DNA of 64,000 nucleotides from Sphingobacterium sp. B16(2022) (GCF_012030425.1 NZ_JAAUVN010000001.1:2170001-2234000), one strand, 5' to 3'; numbered from the stretch's first letter, positions 17,727 through 27,331 are shown. The notes: generated by a model not told the origin, from the sequence alone. Translations and numbers: made by a program.

Positions 17727-18893
17727 ATGATAGAAAATCAAACAAAAAAAGCAAAAAGAGCAACTCAATTCATTTTTTTAGTGTGTGGATTAGCAATTTC
17801 AAGCTGGGCACCAATGGTACCTTATGTAAAGGAAAGATTGGATATTAATGAGGCCGAGTTAGGATTATTACTTTTATTTCTTGGCTTGGGTGCCGTAATT
17901 ATGATGCCAATAACAGGTCTTTTATCAAAACACTATGGCAATAAAATTGTGATTCTATGTACAACAGCAATCATTGCTCTTACACTTCCTTTACTGCTGA
18001 TTATTTCATCTGCTTCACTTATGGCATTCTGTATATTTGTTTTTGGTGCTAGTATTGGCGCCATAGATGTTGCTATGAATTCTCACGGTATACTAGTTCA
18101 AAACAAATATGGTCGACCGATTATGTCTTCTTTACATGGTCTTTTCAGTTTGGGAGGCTTATTTGGATCCCTTGGTTTAGGATTTTTAATTAAAATGGGA
18201 TTAGTTCCTCAAATAGCGGCAATTTCAATCTCACTCCTGTTATGTTTAATTGTGCTCAGTCAATTCAAATCTTTATTTGATCATGCTACAGAACAAAAAT
18301 ATCAGATTATACAAAAACCAGAAAAACAGCTAGAACATAGTTCAAAAAAACTGATCTTTAATAGGGCAGTACTCTTTTTTGGTCTACTATGTTTTGCAAG
18401 TTTTCTCTCGGAAGGCGCTATGCTAGACTGGAGTGCTGTATTTTTAAAAGATCTTAAAGATATTGATGTCGAATTTACAGGAGCAGGATATGCCACTTTC
18501 TCTATTGCCATGGCCACCATGAGATTAATGGGGGATCGTATAGTTGAAAAATTGAATATAAAAACAATTGTTATTGGCGGTAGTCTAGTAGCTGCTCTAG
18601 GGTTAATAATAGCCATATATTCATCTTGGATTCCCTTCGTTCTTTTTGGCTTTTTATTATTGGGAATAGGCTCTGCAAATCTTGTTCCTTTATTCTTTAG
18701 TGAAGCTGGCAGAATAAAGGTCGTCCCTACTTCTGTAAGTATTCCTGCAATAACAACAATGGGCTATGCAGGTCAACTCATGGGACCTGCTATCTTAGGA
18801 TTAATTGCTCATCAATTCAATCTTGAAGTAGCATTTTTATTTTCAGCATCTTTAATGGTATTAATTGCGGTCTTATATTTTTTCCGTAAATAA
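17727..18893 (+). CDS. MFS transporter (YbjJ-like)
   Basis: A 388-aa, 12-helix major facilitator of the YbjJ/FucP-like type (FLVCGLAISSWAPMVPYVKERL at the start, GASIGAIDVAMNSHG in the middle, LLGIGSANLVPLFFSEAGR near the end). Substrate unknown; sugars or sugar derivatives are plausible given the HAD, VOC and DeoR neighbours. The start at 17727 fits homologues. An in-frame ATG at 17676, 4 bases after the -7 box, would give a leaderless mRNA and 17 extra residues beginning MFAKQ. Confidence 0.9.
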   Translation: MIENQTKKAKRATQFIFLVCGLAISSWAPMVPYVKERLDINEAELGLLLLFLGLGAVIMMPITGLLSKHYGNKIVILCTTAIIALTLPLLLIISSASLMAFCIFVFGASIGAIDVAMNSHGILVQNKYGRPIMSSLHGLFSLGGLFGSLGLGFLIKMGLVPQIAAISISLLLCLIVLSQFKSLFDHATEQKYQIIQKPEKQLEHSSKKLIFNRAVLFFGLLCFASFLSEGAMLDWSAVFLKDLKDIDVEFTGAGYATFSIAMATMRLMGDRIVEKLNIKTIVIGGSLVAALGLIIAIYSSWIPFVLFGFLLLGIGSANLVPLFFSEAGRIKVVPTSVSIPAITTMGYAGQLMGPAILGLIAHQFNLEVAFLFSASLMVLIAVLYFFRK

Positions 18894-19093
18894 AAACAAA
18901 AATGGTGATACCAGCATGAAATTAACATTGACCTTAGCGTTATTAAAAAACAATATTTTATAGTAATTGTACACTTCTAAATTGTTTGTTAACTGATAAA
19001 AAACACTGTCACATTAAAACTAAAAGCTGTAAAAACTGATCGAATAGAGATGTTGTAAAATAGTTTTCTTAACCTAGGTGTAATAAACCAGCT

Positions 19094-19159
19094 ATGGGAA
19101 CCAAAAAAGAAGACGGTTGTAAACATAAAAATCACGATGCAGTTAAACTCCCAACATAA
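19094..19159 (+). CDS. Candidate 21-aa charged peptide
   Basis: ATG to TAA encoding a Lys-, His- and Asp-rich peptide (MGTKKEDGCKHKNHDAVKLP...). An intrinsic terminator begins 2 bases after the stop, so a short transcript ends here. It could be a real microprotein or the chance content of a small RNA. Coding potential rests on position only. Confidence 0.3.
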   Translation: MGTKKEDGCKHKNHDAVKLPT

Positions 19160-19161
19160 AG

Positions 19162-19185
19162 GGGCTAATGAAAGTTAGCCCTTTT
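19162..19185 (+). terminator. Intrinsic terminator
   Basis: GGGCTAA (19162-19168) pairs with TTAGCCC (19175-19181), followed by TTTT. Confidence 0.75.
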
Positions 19186-19325
19186 AATTATTGATAATAA
19201 CTCCAGAAGTAAAGTTGCCGATTCGATCTTGAACTGCGCTATGAAGAGACAAATCTCAAATTTTCCTCCAATCCCAGTTGAAAATTAGATGGAATTGCAA
19301 ATCCAATTTTTGAAATATAATTATT

Positions 19326-19892
19326 ATGGATATATTTAGATATAACTTTCTCAAAATAAAAGTACAAGAAGACACATCTAATCAGAACAAATTTAACTCA
19401 TTTATGTATGCACAAGAATTATTAGCAGTGACAACAATCCTATCTGGTCTAATGTCGGGTTTCTTTTTTGCATATACATTTTCAGTGAATCTGGGTCTTG
19501 CCAAACTAAATAATAAGGAATACCTAACTGCAATGCAAAGTATTAATAAAGAAGTATTAAATTCCATTTTTTATATTAGTTTTTTCGGCACTTTATTTTC
19601 ACTTATTATATCTTCGATCATGTATTTCGATATTCATTCGCCTAAATTTCTTCTGATATTTTTTTCATGTATAAGTTATGTAATCGGTGTATTCGGCATT
19701 ACAGCTGTACGGAATGTGCCATTGAATAATAAAATAGAACTATTTGATATCTCAAAAGCATCGGAAGAATCATTACAGAAAATGAGAGTTATCTTTGAAA
19801 AGCCCTGGCTGTTTTGGAATAATATAAGGACATTAGCTTCATTCATAGCTTTCGTCTGTCTGGTCATAGCTTTGACTTTCCTAAACGACTGA
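19326..19892 (+). CDS. DUF1772 family membrane protein
   Basis: A 188-aa protein with four predicted helices (about 28-50, 78-98, 104-124, 162-186). The pattern GLMSGFFFAYTFSVNLGLAKL, then AVRNVPLNNKIELFD and WNNIRTLASF near the end is that of DUF1772, a family that includes anthrone oxygenase-like proteins. Function here is unknown. Single gene. Confidence 0.75.
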   Translation: MDIFRYNFLKIKVQEDTSNQNKFNSFMYAQELLAVTTILSGLMSGFFFAYTFSVNLGLAKLNNKEYLTAMQSINKEVLNSIFYISFFGTLFSLIISSIMYFDIHSPKFLLIFFSCISYVIGVFGITAVRNVPLNNKIELFDISKASEESLQKMRVIFEKPWLFWNNIRTLASFIAFVCLVIALTFLND

Positions 19893-20138
19893 TTTAGATC
19901 CTTATAAAAGAGACAATATCCTATCAACAATTACACTATTTAAACAGCAATTAGCAAGATCCGCTACTAACTAAAACAGAAATACTAACTGAAGATATTT
20001 AATTTTAACACATGACCTTATTACAAACTGTACATTTTTACTCTCCTAATTTTTCAATTGTAAGACTATAATTAATAGACTAATTTTAAATTTACTGCCT
20101 TTTTGTAAAAAAAGGAGCTATTTATCATCTACTTAGTG

Positions 20139-20146
20139 TAATTTTG
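20139..20146 (+). promoter_or_regulatory. -7 promoter box
   Basis: TAATTTTG matches TAnnTTTG, 19 bases before the ATG at 20166. No clear -33 element is at the proper distance. Confidence 0.4.
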
Positions 20147-20165
20147 TAGTTTAAATTATATTAAA

Positions 20166-20573
20166 ATGCCATATCAAACTGTTTTTGTTGAATTTTATGA
20201 ACACGTAAAATTAAGTATCAATCAAGGAACTTTTGCAAAACTTACCTTGGCCAAAACAATTGGAGATACTGACCTTAAAAATATTTATGTCCGTCTTCAT
20301 ATTTTAGAAACCGGAGGGTATAAACTTGCCTTAACATTGCGATACAAAACAGAAGAAATTGAGAGCTTTCACACTCTTGATGAAGCACTGACAATTTTAA
20401 GTTCATACCTTAAAAATCCTTTTATAACTGCTTTGCTTTTCACTACCGAAATGGATCTAACATTTAAAATCAACAAAAAAAATGCAGGAAGTCTTACAGA
20501 ACAGCCACCTACATTTAAAAATGCTTCACCAGTAATGTTAGAAATGATTGAAAAAGGGATCGTAAAATTATAA
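20166..20573 (+). CDS. Hypothetical protein
   Basis: A 135-aa soluble protein. I do not recognise it with certainty. The segment NQGTFAKLTLAKTIGD...LKNIYVRLHILE followed by LTLRYKTEEIESFHTLDEAL and LLFTTEMDLTFKINKKN resembles, from memory, the N-terminal part of a longer Bacteroidota methyltransferase-associated protein, so this may be a stand-alone version of that domain. The start is supported by a promoter box 19 bases upstream. No neighbour in the same direction. Confidence 0.6.
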   Translation: MPYQTVFVEFYEHVKLSINQGTFAKLTLAKTIGDTDLKNIYVRLHILETGGYKLALTLRYKTEEIESFHTLDEALTILSSYLKNPFITALLFTTEMDLTFKINKKNAGSLTEQPPTFKNASPVMLEMIEKGIVKL

Positions 20574-20799
20574 TTTGGATCTCCGTGAAAGGATTTAATC
20601 CTTACTGCTGGCAAAAGCTATTCATGACTATTTCAAGTAAAGGCCTGAACAATAAATGATATGGAAAATATTATAATAATCAAAATAGCGGAAAAGGTCA
20701 TAAATTTCGCTTTACAAGCCGAAACAATTTATATAACAACAGGTTAATAGAGTTCTCAAACCTTACTCTCCCGGTATTTGAAAATAGGGTATGTATCAC

Positions 20800-20834
20800 A
20801 GCTATTCTTTAAAAGTATATCTTAAAGAATAGCT
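20800..20834. terminator. Hairpin after the methyltransferase gene
   Basis: AGCTATTCTTTAA and TTAAAGAATAGCT form a perfect 13-base stem with a 9-base loop between two convergent genes. There is no long T-tract. Confidence 0.5.
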
Positions 20835-20846
20835 TCAGAAAATTTG

Positions 20847-21656
20847 TTACGGTTTTTTTTTCTTAGTTGCAACGATAGAATAAATCATCGGTATTTTATT
20901 GTCCAAATGCTTAATCCGATATTTTTTAGTTTCGAACTCAATCATGTTATTAAAAACATCATAAGGCGAATAATCGTATTCCTGAAAATCCACAACTTCC
21001 ATTTGGTGATGGAGTAAACTGCGCACAACTTCACTCATACTGTGATTCCAAGTTACATAAGACTGAGAAATAGTTGCATCTTTGTCTGCATAGGTTCCGT
21101 TTTCTGTTTCCACAATGGGAGCCACATTAAAATAATTATAACCAATTTTATCGAAATTATCATCAAACATCCAAACAACTGGATGAAACTCAACAAAAAT
21201 AAATTTTCCTTCTGGCTTCAAAAAATGCGAAATTAATGCTGCCCATTTCTCTAAATCAGGCAACCAGGTTATGGTACCATAGCTTGTAAAAACAATATCA
21301 AACTGCTTATCTAAATGATTTTCTAAATCGTACAAATCACAGCAAATAAACTGGGCATCTGAATCTGTTTCTAAAGCAATTCTTTTTGCACTTTCAATAG
21401 CTTTGTCAGATAAATCAACACCTGTAACTTTCGCACCAAGTCGACCTAATGAAATGGTATCTTGCCCAAAATGACATTGCAGATGTAAAATACTTTTACC
21501 TTCAATATCTCCGAGTAATTCTATTTCTATTGGATTTAGTGAGCTTGCTCCTTTTAAAAATCCTTCAAGATTGTAGAACTCTGATTTTAAATGCGTATCA
21601 GTTCTATTATTCCATGAATGTTTATTTATTTCAATATAGTTATCTTCAGTTTCCAT
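20847..21656 (-). CDS. Class I SAM-dependent methyltransferase
   Basis: A 269-aa Rossmann-fold methyltransferase. Motif I is ILHLQCHFGQDTISLGRLGA followed by the acidic loop VTGVDLSDKAI (about residues 55-85), with motif II FDIVFTSYGTITWLPDL. The class resembles small-molecule methyltransferases. Substrate unknown, and no neighbour helps. Confidence 0.87.
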   Translation of the reverse strand: METEDNYIEINKHSWNNRTDTHLKSEFYNLEGFLKGASSLNPIEIELLGDIEGKSILHLQCHFGQDTISLGRLGAKVTGVDLSDKAIESAKRIALETDSDAQFICCDLYDLENHLDKQFDIVFTSYGTITWLPDLEKWAALISHFLKPEGKFIFVEFHPVVWMFDDNFDKIGYNYFNVAPIVETENGTYADKDATISQSYVTWNHSMSEVVRSLLHHQMEVVDFQEYDYSPYDVFNNMIEFETKKYRIKHLDNKIPMIYSIVATKKKKP

Positions 21657-21935
21657 TTAAGTTTTGTTAAAAAACACAATCATTCATTAAATTATGACTT
21701 ATGCCCGTTTATAATTTTCCCACCTTGGTTAAGGCTAAATTACAAAAAATTACAGGAACAATGTTGGATTTGATATGGTAAACCAGTTGGTTTCCTATAG
21801 ATTCTTATCTACAATTTATTTTTCAAAGCTAACTTAGCTTTTACATAAGATGAACAAAAACACAGGCAACAGTAAGTTTTTTTTAGTATTTTATCTAATA
21901 CACCTTTACTCTTCAGGAATAAGATAAATTAAACT

Positions 21936-21943
21936 TATTTTTG
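21936..21943 (+). promoter_or_regulatory. -7 promoter box of the CrtA-like gene
   Basis: TATTTTTG matches TAnnTTTG and ends 4 bases before the ATG at 21947, predicting a leaderless mRNA. No clear -33 TTG is seen. Confidence 0.5.
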
Positions 21944-21946
21944 AGT

Positions 21947-22648
21947 ATGAGCATATTTACATACCATTTAGTAAAGACATCCTATTTATCAGCTTTAAAG
22001 GCCATTTTATCTCCGCCTAAGCCATTTCATAATTCGGGATTAATTCATATGGAATGTATGACAGCAATGACATTAGGCTCTGCCATCACATCTCCTTCTC
22101 GACTTTTTTCTAAGCAGGTTGCTGTATTCGCACAGTGGAACGATGAAGCATCGGTTGACCAATTCTTAATCGAAAACAAATTTGGGAGAGTATTGTCCAA
22201 AGGATGGCACACACGATTAATTTTTCTAAGGCAATGGGGGGAAATAACTAAATTCCAGATTCCGGAAGTAACACTTGAACTCGAACCTCTTGATAGCCCC
22301 GTTGTAGCAGTAACCTTAGCTCGCATGAAATTATTTGAAATTCCAAGATTTATACGCTGGGGCAAACCCGTAGAAAAACTGGTCCGTGATCATCCCGGCA
22401 CTACTTTTTCTTTGGCATCGATAAGACACCCGAGAACTGTTTCTACATTTTCAATTTGGAAATCCCAAAAAGAAATGACTGATATGGTTTTAGGGCATAG
22501 TAATGTTCATGCTCCGACAAGACATGTCGATGCAATGAAGGAACGAAAACGCAAAGATTTTCACTTTGAATTTACAACTTTGCGATTTAAGCCTTTATCT
22601 GAATTTGGTGAATGGAATGGACGTAATAACCTCATACCTCTTCTATGA
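21947..22648 (+). CDS. Spheroidene monooxygenase-like (CrtA-like) protein
   Basis: A 233-aa protein from the ATG at 21947 (a TTG two codons earlier is inside the promoter box). The layout resembles CrtA: VAVFAQWNDEASVDQFL, then PVVAVTLARMKLFEIPRFIRWGKP, TFSIWKSQKEMTDM, and an HxxA/M-rich stretch before FTTLRFKPL. CrtA proteins are haem-dependent oxygenases of carotenoid pathways in purple bacteria; no other carotenoid gene is near, so the substrate here is open. Its stop overlaps the next start (ATGA). Confidence 0.55.
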   Translation: MSIFTYHLVKTSYLSALKAILSPPKPFHNSGLIHMECMTAMTLGSAITSPSRLFSKQVAVFAQWNDEASVDQFLIENKFGRVLSKGWHTRLIFLRQWGEITKFQIPEVTLELEPLDSPVVAVTLARMKLFEIPRFIRWGKPVEKLVRDHPGTTFSLASIRHPRTVSTFSIWKSQKEMTDMVLGHSNVHAPTRHVDAMKERKRKDFHFEFTTLRFKPLSEFGEWNGRNNLIPLL

Positions 22649-23514
22649 TCAAAATAAGTTTCGCCCATCCGATGCAAAAGATTCAAGATTGGATTACACA
22701 ACAATGGGTAATTCTATCCGGTCGAAAAATTGACTCAAAAAATGATAACTGGTTAATGGGTCCATTTGGTAATTTGGAAGCAATTGATAAGAACTACATC
22801 GATAAACTTGCTAAGCTAGAAAATCTAATAATTGATACTCCATCCGAAATGCATGGATTGATACCAACAATGAGCCAACTTCATTTTTCTCCGCATGAAT
22901 ACGCCCGATTATCAGCTAAAGTGATTGATTTTTATGAACGAACAGGACATTATGATCTAAATGTTTCAGTAAAATGGAATTCTTTTTTTAAAGTTTTTGG
23001 ATTTCTGTTAAAAAAATTATTCAGCAATAGGTTAAATCAATTAAATATCCCAATCTATGATATGCAAAATTCGGAATCTATTACAAGCGAAATAGTAAGA
23101 CTTTTGGATGCCAAAACGAACCAAATTAAATATATATTCTGGCTCAGAAAAATTGCATCAACTGGCAAAGGAATATATTCTGGAGCATATGGGATCTGTC
23201 AATTGCCAAGTGGCCGGTATTGTGTAAAAGCTATTTTCCCATTACCTCATGGTAATGCCACCGTTATTATGGCTCCTAAAGTTGGCGTAAATGGTGAATT
23301 AGTATTAAATTCGTCTGGTCAACGTTTTGGTGATGCAGGTTTTTATTTTTTGCTAAAAGATTCTAAAGGTGAGCATTGGTCAAAATATATCCGTTCATTC
23401 CGTGATGAATTAATCATAAGCGAAGCTGATAAACAATTGACTGCAACACAAACGCTAACCTTATGGAATTTAAATGTTTTGAAATTTAATTATGAAATAT
23501 TTCAAAAACAATAG
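22645..23514 (+). CDS. Hypothetical protein coupled to the CrtA-like gene
   Basis: A 289-aa soluble protein I do not recognise. Its start overlaps the stop of the CrtA-like gene by four bases (ATGA), so the two are translated together and probably work together. Visible features are a helix-rich N-terminal half, a basic KVFGFLLKKLFSNRLNQL segment near 110-130 and a beta-rich, Gly-rich C-terminal half (GIYSGAYGICQLPSGRYCVK, GVNGELVLNSSGQRFGDAG). No signal peptide. Confidence 0.7.
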   Translation: MIKISFAHPMQKIQDWITQQWVILSGRKIDSKNDNWLMGPFGNLEAIDKNYIDKLAKLENLIIDTPSEMHGLIPTMSQLHFSPHEYARLSAKVIDFYERTGHYDLNVSVKWNSFFKVFGFLLKKLFSNRLNQLNIPIYDMQNSESITSEIVRLLDAKTNQIKYIFWLRKIASTGKGIYSGAYGICQLPSGRYCVKAIFPLPHGNATVIMAPKVGVNGELVLNSSGQRFGDAGFYFLLKDSKGEHWSKYIRSFRDELIISEADKQLTATQTLTLWNLNVLKFNYEIFQKQ

Positions 23515-23652
23515 CCTACTAATTGGCGAAAACAATCTAAATAAAACGTCATTAAAATAGCGAATCAAAGAATTTCATAGTTCTAATATACTTTATAAAA
23601 TTCGAATAATTCAGAATTGTAGGTGGTCAACAGGATCAAATAAATCATTAAT

Positions 23653-23676
23653 AGCGGAATCTAGCTCCCGCTTTTA
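23653..23676 (+). terminator. Weak terminator
   Basis: AGCGG (23653-23657) pairs with CCGCT (23668-23672) and is followed by TTTTA. Only five pairs; tentative. Confidence 0.35.
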
Positions 23677-23791
23677 TAACAAAATATAAATACAGTTTAT
23701 TTTTAGGCGTCTAAATAGATACAATAAAACGAAATGTTTTACCTTTATAACCTGGATACAATTGTGCATTAAGAATTATTAAAAAGAACTT

Positions 23792-25393
23792 ATGGTAGAG
23801 GAGAATGTCCTATTAGTTTTATCGCTATTTTTTGTCATGGCGATGCTATTTGTAGTAAGTCAAAGGATCAAAATTTCGTATCCCATTTTATTGGTCATTG
23901 GAGGTTTAGGCATCTCGCTAATTCCAGGCATGCCCGTGATCAGCATCAATCCTGATTTGGTATTTTTAGTGTTTTTACCACCTCTCCTATTTGAAGCCGC
24001 CTGGTATACCAGTTGGGACAGTTTAAAAAAATGGCGACGATCCATTATGAGCTTAGGCTTTGGACTAGTGTTTTTTACATCTATTGCTATCGCATACTTT
24101 TCAGTAAATATTATCCCTGGATTTACCTTGGCATTAGGGTTTTTATTAGGCGGTATTATTTCTCCTCCTGATGCTGTTGCAGCTACCTCAGTATTAAAAG
24201 GTGTGAAGATTCCTAAACGTGGCATAACACTCTTAGAAGGGGAAAGCTTAGTAAACGATGCAGCCTCCTTAACCGTGTTTAGGTTTGCTGTAGCAGTGAT
24301 TCTAACAGGTCAATTTGTATTTCAAAAGGCAGCCTCAGAATTTGTCATATTATCCATCATGGGGGTTGTTGTAGGTTTAGCAGTAGCGCATATATTATAT
24401 TTATTCTTGCGTTATGTAGCAAAATCATCAAGTATCTCAACTCCTATTACATTGATCGCTCCTTATATCATGTACCTTCTTGCAGAGCATTTTCATTGGT
24501 CAGGTGTATTAGCCGTTGTAAGTGGTGGACTGTTTCTATCATTCCGTTCAGGCGATTATTTAAATCATCATACCCGAATTCAAACCAAGGAAGTCTGGGC
24601 TACATTAGGTTTCTTGTTAAATGGATTCGTATTTATTTTAATTGGTTTAGAATTACCAGTTATCGTTGCAGGACTAGGGCAGTATTCACAGGAAGAAGCG
24701 ATTAACTATGCCTTAATTATTAGTGCCATTGTTATAGTATTGCGTATTGTCTTGGTATATCTATCAGAGTACCTCCCCCGTTTTCTCTCTAAAAAGATCC
24801 GATCAAGAGAAAAGAGCCCAGGTTGGAAATTACCACTAGTTGTAGGATGGGCAGGTATGAGAGGTGTAGTATCACTAGCTTCAGCATTGGCTATACCATT
24901 AACACTAAATAATGGAGATCCATTCCCACACCGTAATTTAATTCTCTTTATCACCTTCGTTGTCATCTTAATTACATTAGTTTTTCAAGGACTGACACTC
25001 CCTATTCTCATCAAAATAATAAAGATGGATGATGTGGATGTGGAAGAACCTATAGAGAATCAGATTGACGAGATTCGGGTTCAATTGGCAAAAGATTCCA
25101 TTGCCTATCTGGATAGCAACTACAGCAAGGAGATGGAAGAATACGAAACAATTGCAAGAATTAAAGAACAATTACAGAGAAGTATCCATGTATCTGAAAA
25201 TGCTAAACTGGAAGATAGGCGTGCACAGTTGACTGCCGTAAGAAGTCTTTATAATAAAATCATGCTAGAAATAGTTGCCGTTAGAAGAAATGGACTTTAC
25301 AAATTGCGAGAAGAAAAACACTACGACAGTAGCATTATCAAAGATCTGGAATATACACTTGATTTAGAAGAATCCAGATTAAAACGCAAATAG
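23792..25393 (+). CDS. CPA1 family Na+/H+ antiporter
   Basis: A 533-aa cation:proton antiporter with about 12 membrane helices in residues 1-410 and a hydrophilic, coiled-coil-like cytoplasmic tail (about 415-533). Family signatures: GGIISPPDAVAATSVL, the ion-binding Asn-Asp pair in GESLVNDAASLTVFR (near 155-160) and WAGMRGVVSLASALA. It exchanges Na+ (or K+) for protons across the inner membrane for pH and salt control. Possibly followed by the DUF1905 gene in one transcript (37-base gap). Confidence 0.93.
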   Translation: MVEENVLLVLSLFFVMAMLFVVSQRIKISYPILLVIGGLGISLIPGMPVISINPDLVFLVFLPPLLFEAAWYTSWDSLKKWRRSIMSLGFGLVFFTSIAIAYFSVNIIPGFTLALGFLLGGIISPPDAVAATSVLKGVKIPKRGITLLEGESLVNDAASLTVFRFAVAVILTGQFVFQKAASEFVILSIMGVVVGLAVAHILYLFLRYVAKSSSISTPITLIAPYIMYLLAEHFHWSGVLAVVSGGLFLSFRSGDYLNHHTRIQTKEVWATLGFLLNGFVFILIGLELPVIVAGLGQYSQEEAINYALIISAIVIVLRIVLVYLSEYLPRFLSKKIRSREKSPGWKLPLVVGWAGMRGVVSLASALAIPLTLNNGDPFPHRNLILFITFVVILITLVFQGLTLPILIKIIKMDDVDVEEPIENQIDEIRVQLAKDSIAYLDSNYSKEMEEYETIARIKEQLQRSIHVSENAKLEDRRAQLTAVRSLYNKIMLEIVAVRRNGLYKLREEKHYDSSIIKDLEYTLDLEESRLKRK

Positions 25394-25430
25394 AAAAACA
25401 TATTGTTTTCAGTATAATTCAAGATGGGTC

Positions 25431-25961
25431 ATGAGTAGTGAAAATAAAGAATTGCTTTCATTTGAAGCTAAATTAGAAATTATCGGAATAAATCCGTTTG
25501 TGTTTTTACCCCAGACGGTTTTATCTGAAATATTAAGAAGAGCCCAAAAGGAAAAAGGAAAGATTCCAGTAAAAGGTCGGGTAAATAATACAGATTATAA
25601 CCAGACATTGTTAAGATTTAAAGGAGAATGGCGGCTCTATATAAATACAACAATGTTAAAAAATTCACCCCAAAGAATCGGTGAACTTTTACAACTGACT
25701 ATACAGCTCGATACTGCATCAAGAATTATAATTCCGCACCCCAAATTGGTATATGCATTAAAAAACAATCAGGTCGCTGAAAAACGATTCAATGAACTTA
25801 CCCCATCCTTAAAATTAGAAATTATTAAATATATTTCATTCTTAAAAACTGAAGAAAGTATCAACAGGAATATTGCAAAAGCAATAAATTTTTTAATGGG
25901 GCAAGGTCCTTTTATTGGTCGGAAAACCTTAAATATTAAAGGAGACCGAGATGAGATTTAG
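25431..25961 (+). CDS. DUF1905/YdeI (OmdA) domain protein
   Basis: A 176-aa protein. The N-terminal half (FEAKLEIIGINPFVFLPQTVL...KGRVNNTDY...RLYINTTMLK) is DUF1905, a small beta barrel; the C-terminal half (FNELTPSLKLEIIKYISFLKTEESINRNI) is the YdeI/OmdA helical domain. The combination is common in Bacteroidota, and its biochemical role is not known. It is 37 bases after the antiporter gene. Confidence 0.8.
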   Translation: MSSENKELLSFEAKLEIIGINPFVFLPQTVLSEILRRAQKEKGKIPVKGRVNNTDYNQTLLRFKGEWRLYINTTMLKNSPQRIGELLQLTIQLDTASRIIIPHPKLVYALKNNQVAEKRFNELTPSLKLEIIKYISFLKTEESINRNIAKAINFLMGQGPFIGRKTLNIKGDRDEI

Positions 25962-25983
25962 CAGCATAGTTGATTATCAAATC

Positions 25984-26322
25984 CTATTTTAGTAGGAAAT
26001 CTTCACGTGGAGGATTAAAAGAATCGATTAGTTCACCAGCAGATATGCACTCACAACCATGTACTATATTTCCAGGAATGATGCAACTATCCCCTTCTTT
26101 CATGACATGTACAACATCACCAATAGTATAATGAAATACGCCCGATTTAACGTATGAAATTTGTGTATGACGATGTTGATGCAATTCGCCCCTAGCGCCT
26201 TCATCAAATCTAACCTTAGTGAGCATCATAAATTCATTATGTACCGCAACTTGCCTCTTAACCCCTCCTCCCAAATCTTCCCAATCATTTTCATTTTCAA
26301 AGTGAAATAATTCATTTTTCAT
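25984..26322 (-). CDS. Cupin domain protein
   Basis: A 112-aa single-domain cupin. Metal-binding motif 1 is ELHQHRHTQISYVKSG and motif 2 PGNIVHGCECI. The size and motifs resemble cupins of the KdgF/pectin-degradation type, but no pectin genes are near. Single minus-strand gene. Confidence 0.85.
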   Translation of the reverse strand: MKNELFHFENENDWEDLGGGVKRQVAVHNEFMMLTKVRFDEGARGELHQHRHTQISYVKSGVFHYTIGDVVHVMKEGDSCIIPGNIVHGCECISAGELIDSFNPPREDFLLK

Positions 26323-26484
26323 ATGCCAAACTGTTTTTATTATACGTCTTACGCTAAATATAGGAATGATTCGTTCTAAAAAAAAGTTCCTTTGAATATT
26401 ATTAAAAGTACTGTCAAAGCATAACCCTGATGTTGTAGGTCAAAGACCCCGACAGCACTCCCAAATAATGAAATCACAAACTCT

Positions 26485-27258
26485 TTATTTTATCCAGCAA
26501 GTTTTCTTGGTTATTTCCAAAGGAATCTGTTTATATTTTTTATACAGAACAGTACCTCCAATTGCTATGAAAATGGTTGAAAACCTAAAAACATTGGCAT
26601 AAACTCCCCCCAAAGCATTGGTATCGACATCAAAAATAAGCCAATACAAATTCATAAAGCAGTGTAAAAAAATTGCCGTCCATAAATTAAACTTCCATTC
26701 AGCATAGATCCAGGAAAATAAAACCGAACCTAAACATGTCAACATAAAAATTTGGATCAACTCGCTGATATCATTACCCTGATATAAATGCGCCGATCCA
26801 AATAATAATGAACCTAAAAATACAGAAGGAAAAAAACCTAGTTGTGTATACCGGTATAATTGTCCAAAAAGAAAACCACGATAAATCAGTTCTTCAAAAA
26901 AAGCAGCGGAGATTGTATTGATAATTATAGTATCATAAGAAAGTGCCTTGTTCAAGTCAAATTTGAATATAAAACCAATCAACATGGGTAATGTCGCTAT
27001 TACAGCAAAGGAAATACCCCTAGATAAACTGTCGGATAAACCCAATTTTTCAGGAATATGTCGATAATCTTTATGAAGAATCCCGACGGTAATAAATAAA
27101 GGTATCAATGTTATCATATATGCCGTAACATGTCCCAAGGCTTTTGAATACGTCACTGAGAATACACTTTTTAGTATTAAGGCAAAGAAATTGGCATCAA
27201 TGTAAAAGTAAATTACAAACCCAATAATGAAAACTAAATAAAATCTTAATCTGTCCAT
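26485..27258 (-). CDS. CPBP family intramembrane metalloprotease
   Basis: A 257-aa membrane protein with about seven helices and the Abi/CAAX protease motifs: Glu122-Glu123 and Arg127 (FFEELIYRG), His157 (FGSAHL), and His199/Asn203 (FLHCFMN). Family members cut within the membrane or process small secreted peptides; the substrate is unknown. Confidence 0.88.
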   Translation of the reverse strand: MDRLRFYLVFIIGFVIYFYIDANFFALILKSVFSVTYSKALGHVTAYMITLIPLFITVGILHKDYRHIPEKLGLSDSLSRGISFAVIATLPMLIGFIFKFDLNKALSYDTIIINTISAAFFEELIYRGFLFGQLYRYTQLGFFPSVFLGSLLFGSAHLYQGNDISELIQIFMLTCLGSVLFSWIYAEWKFNLWTAIFLHCFMNLYWLIFDVDTNALGGVYANVFRFSTIFIAIGGTVLYKKYKQIPLEITKKTCWIK

Positions 27259-27331
27259 AGTTGTTTTTTTATAATTACGAATATAGGCGACTTAAAACAC
27301 CATGGAAAAACAAAGTGGTCGTTAGCAAATA

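Larger units (their letters stand above)
18894..19325. other. Intergenic region with a candidate small ORF and a terminator
   Basis: About 430 bases between the MFS and DUF1772 genes. Apart from the 21-codon frame at 19094-19159 and its hairpin I see nothing. Confidence 0.5.

Noticed and set aside
26408..26457. Imperfect inverted repeat (AGTACTGTC ... GACAGCACT)
   Set aside because: The arms differ and the spacer is about 35 bases, with no T-tract; it may be chance.
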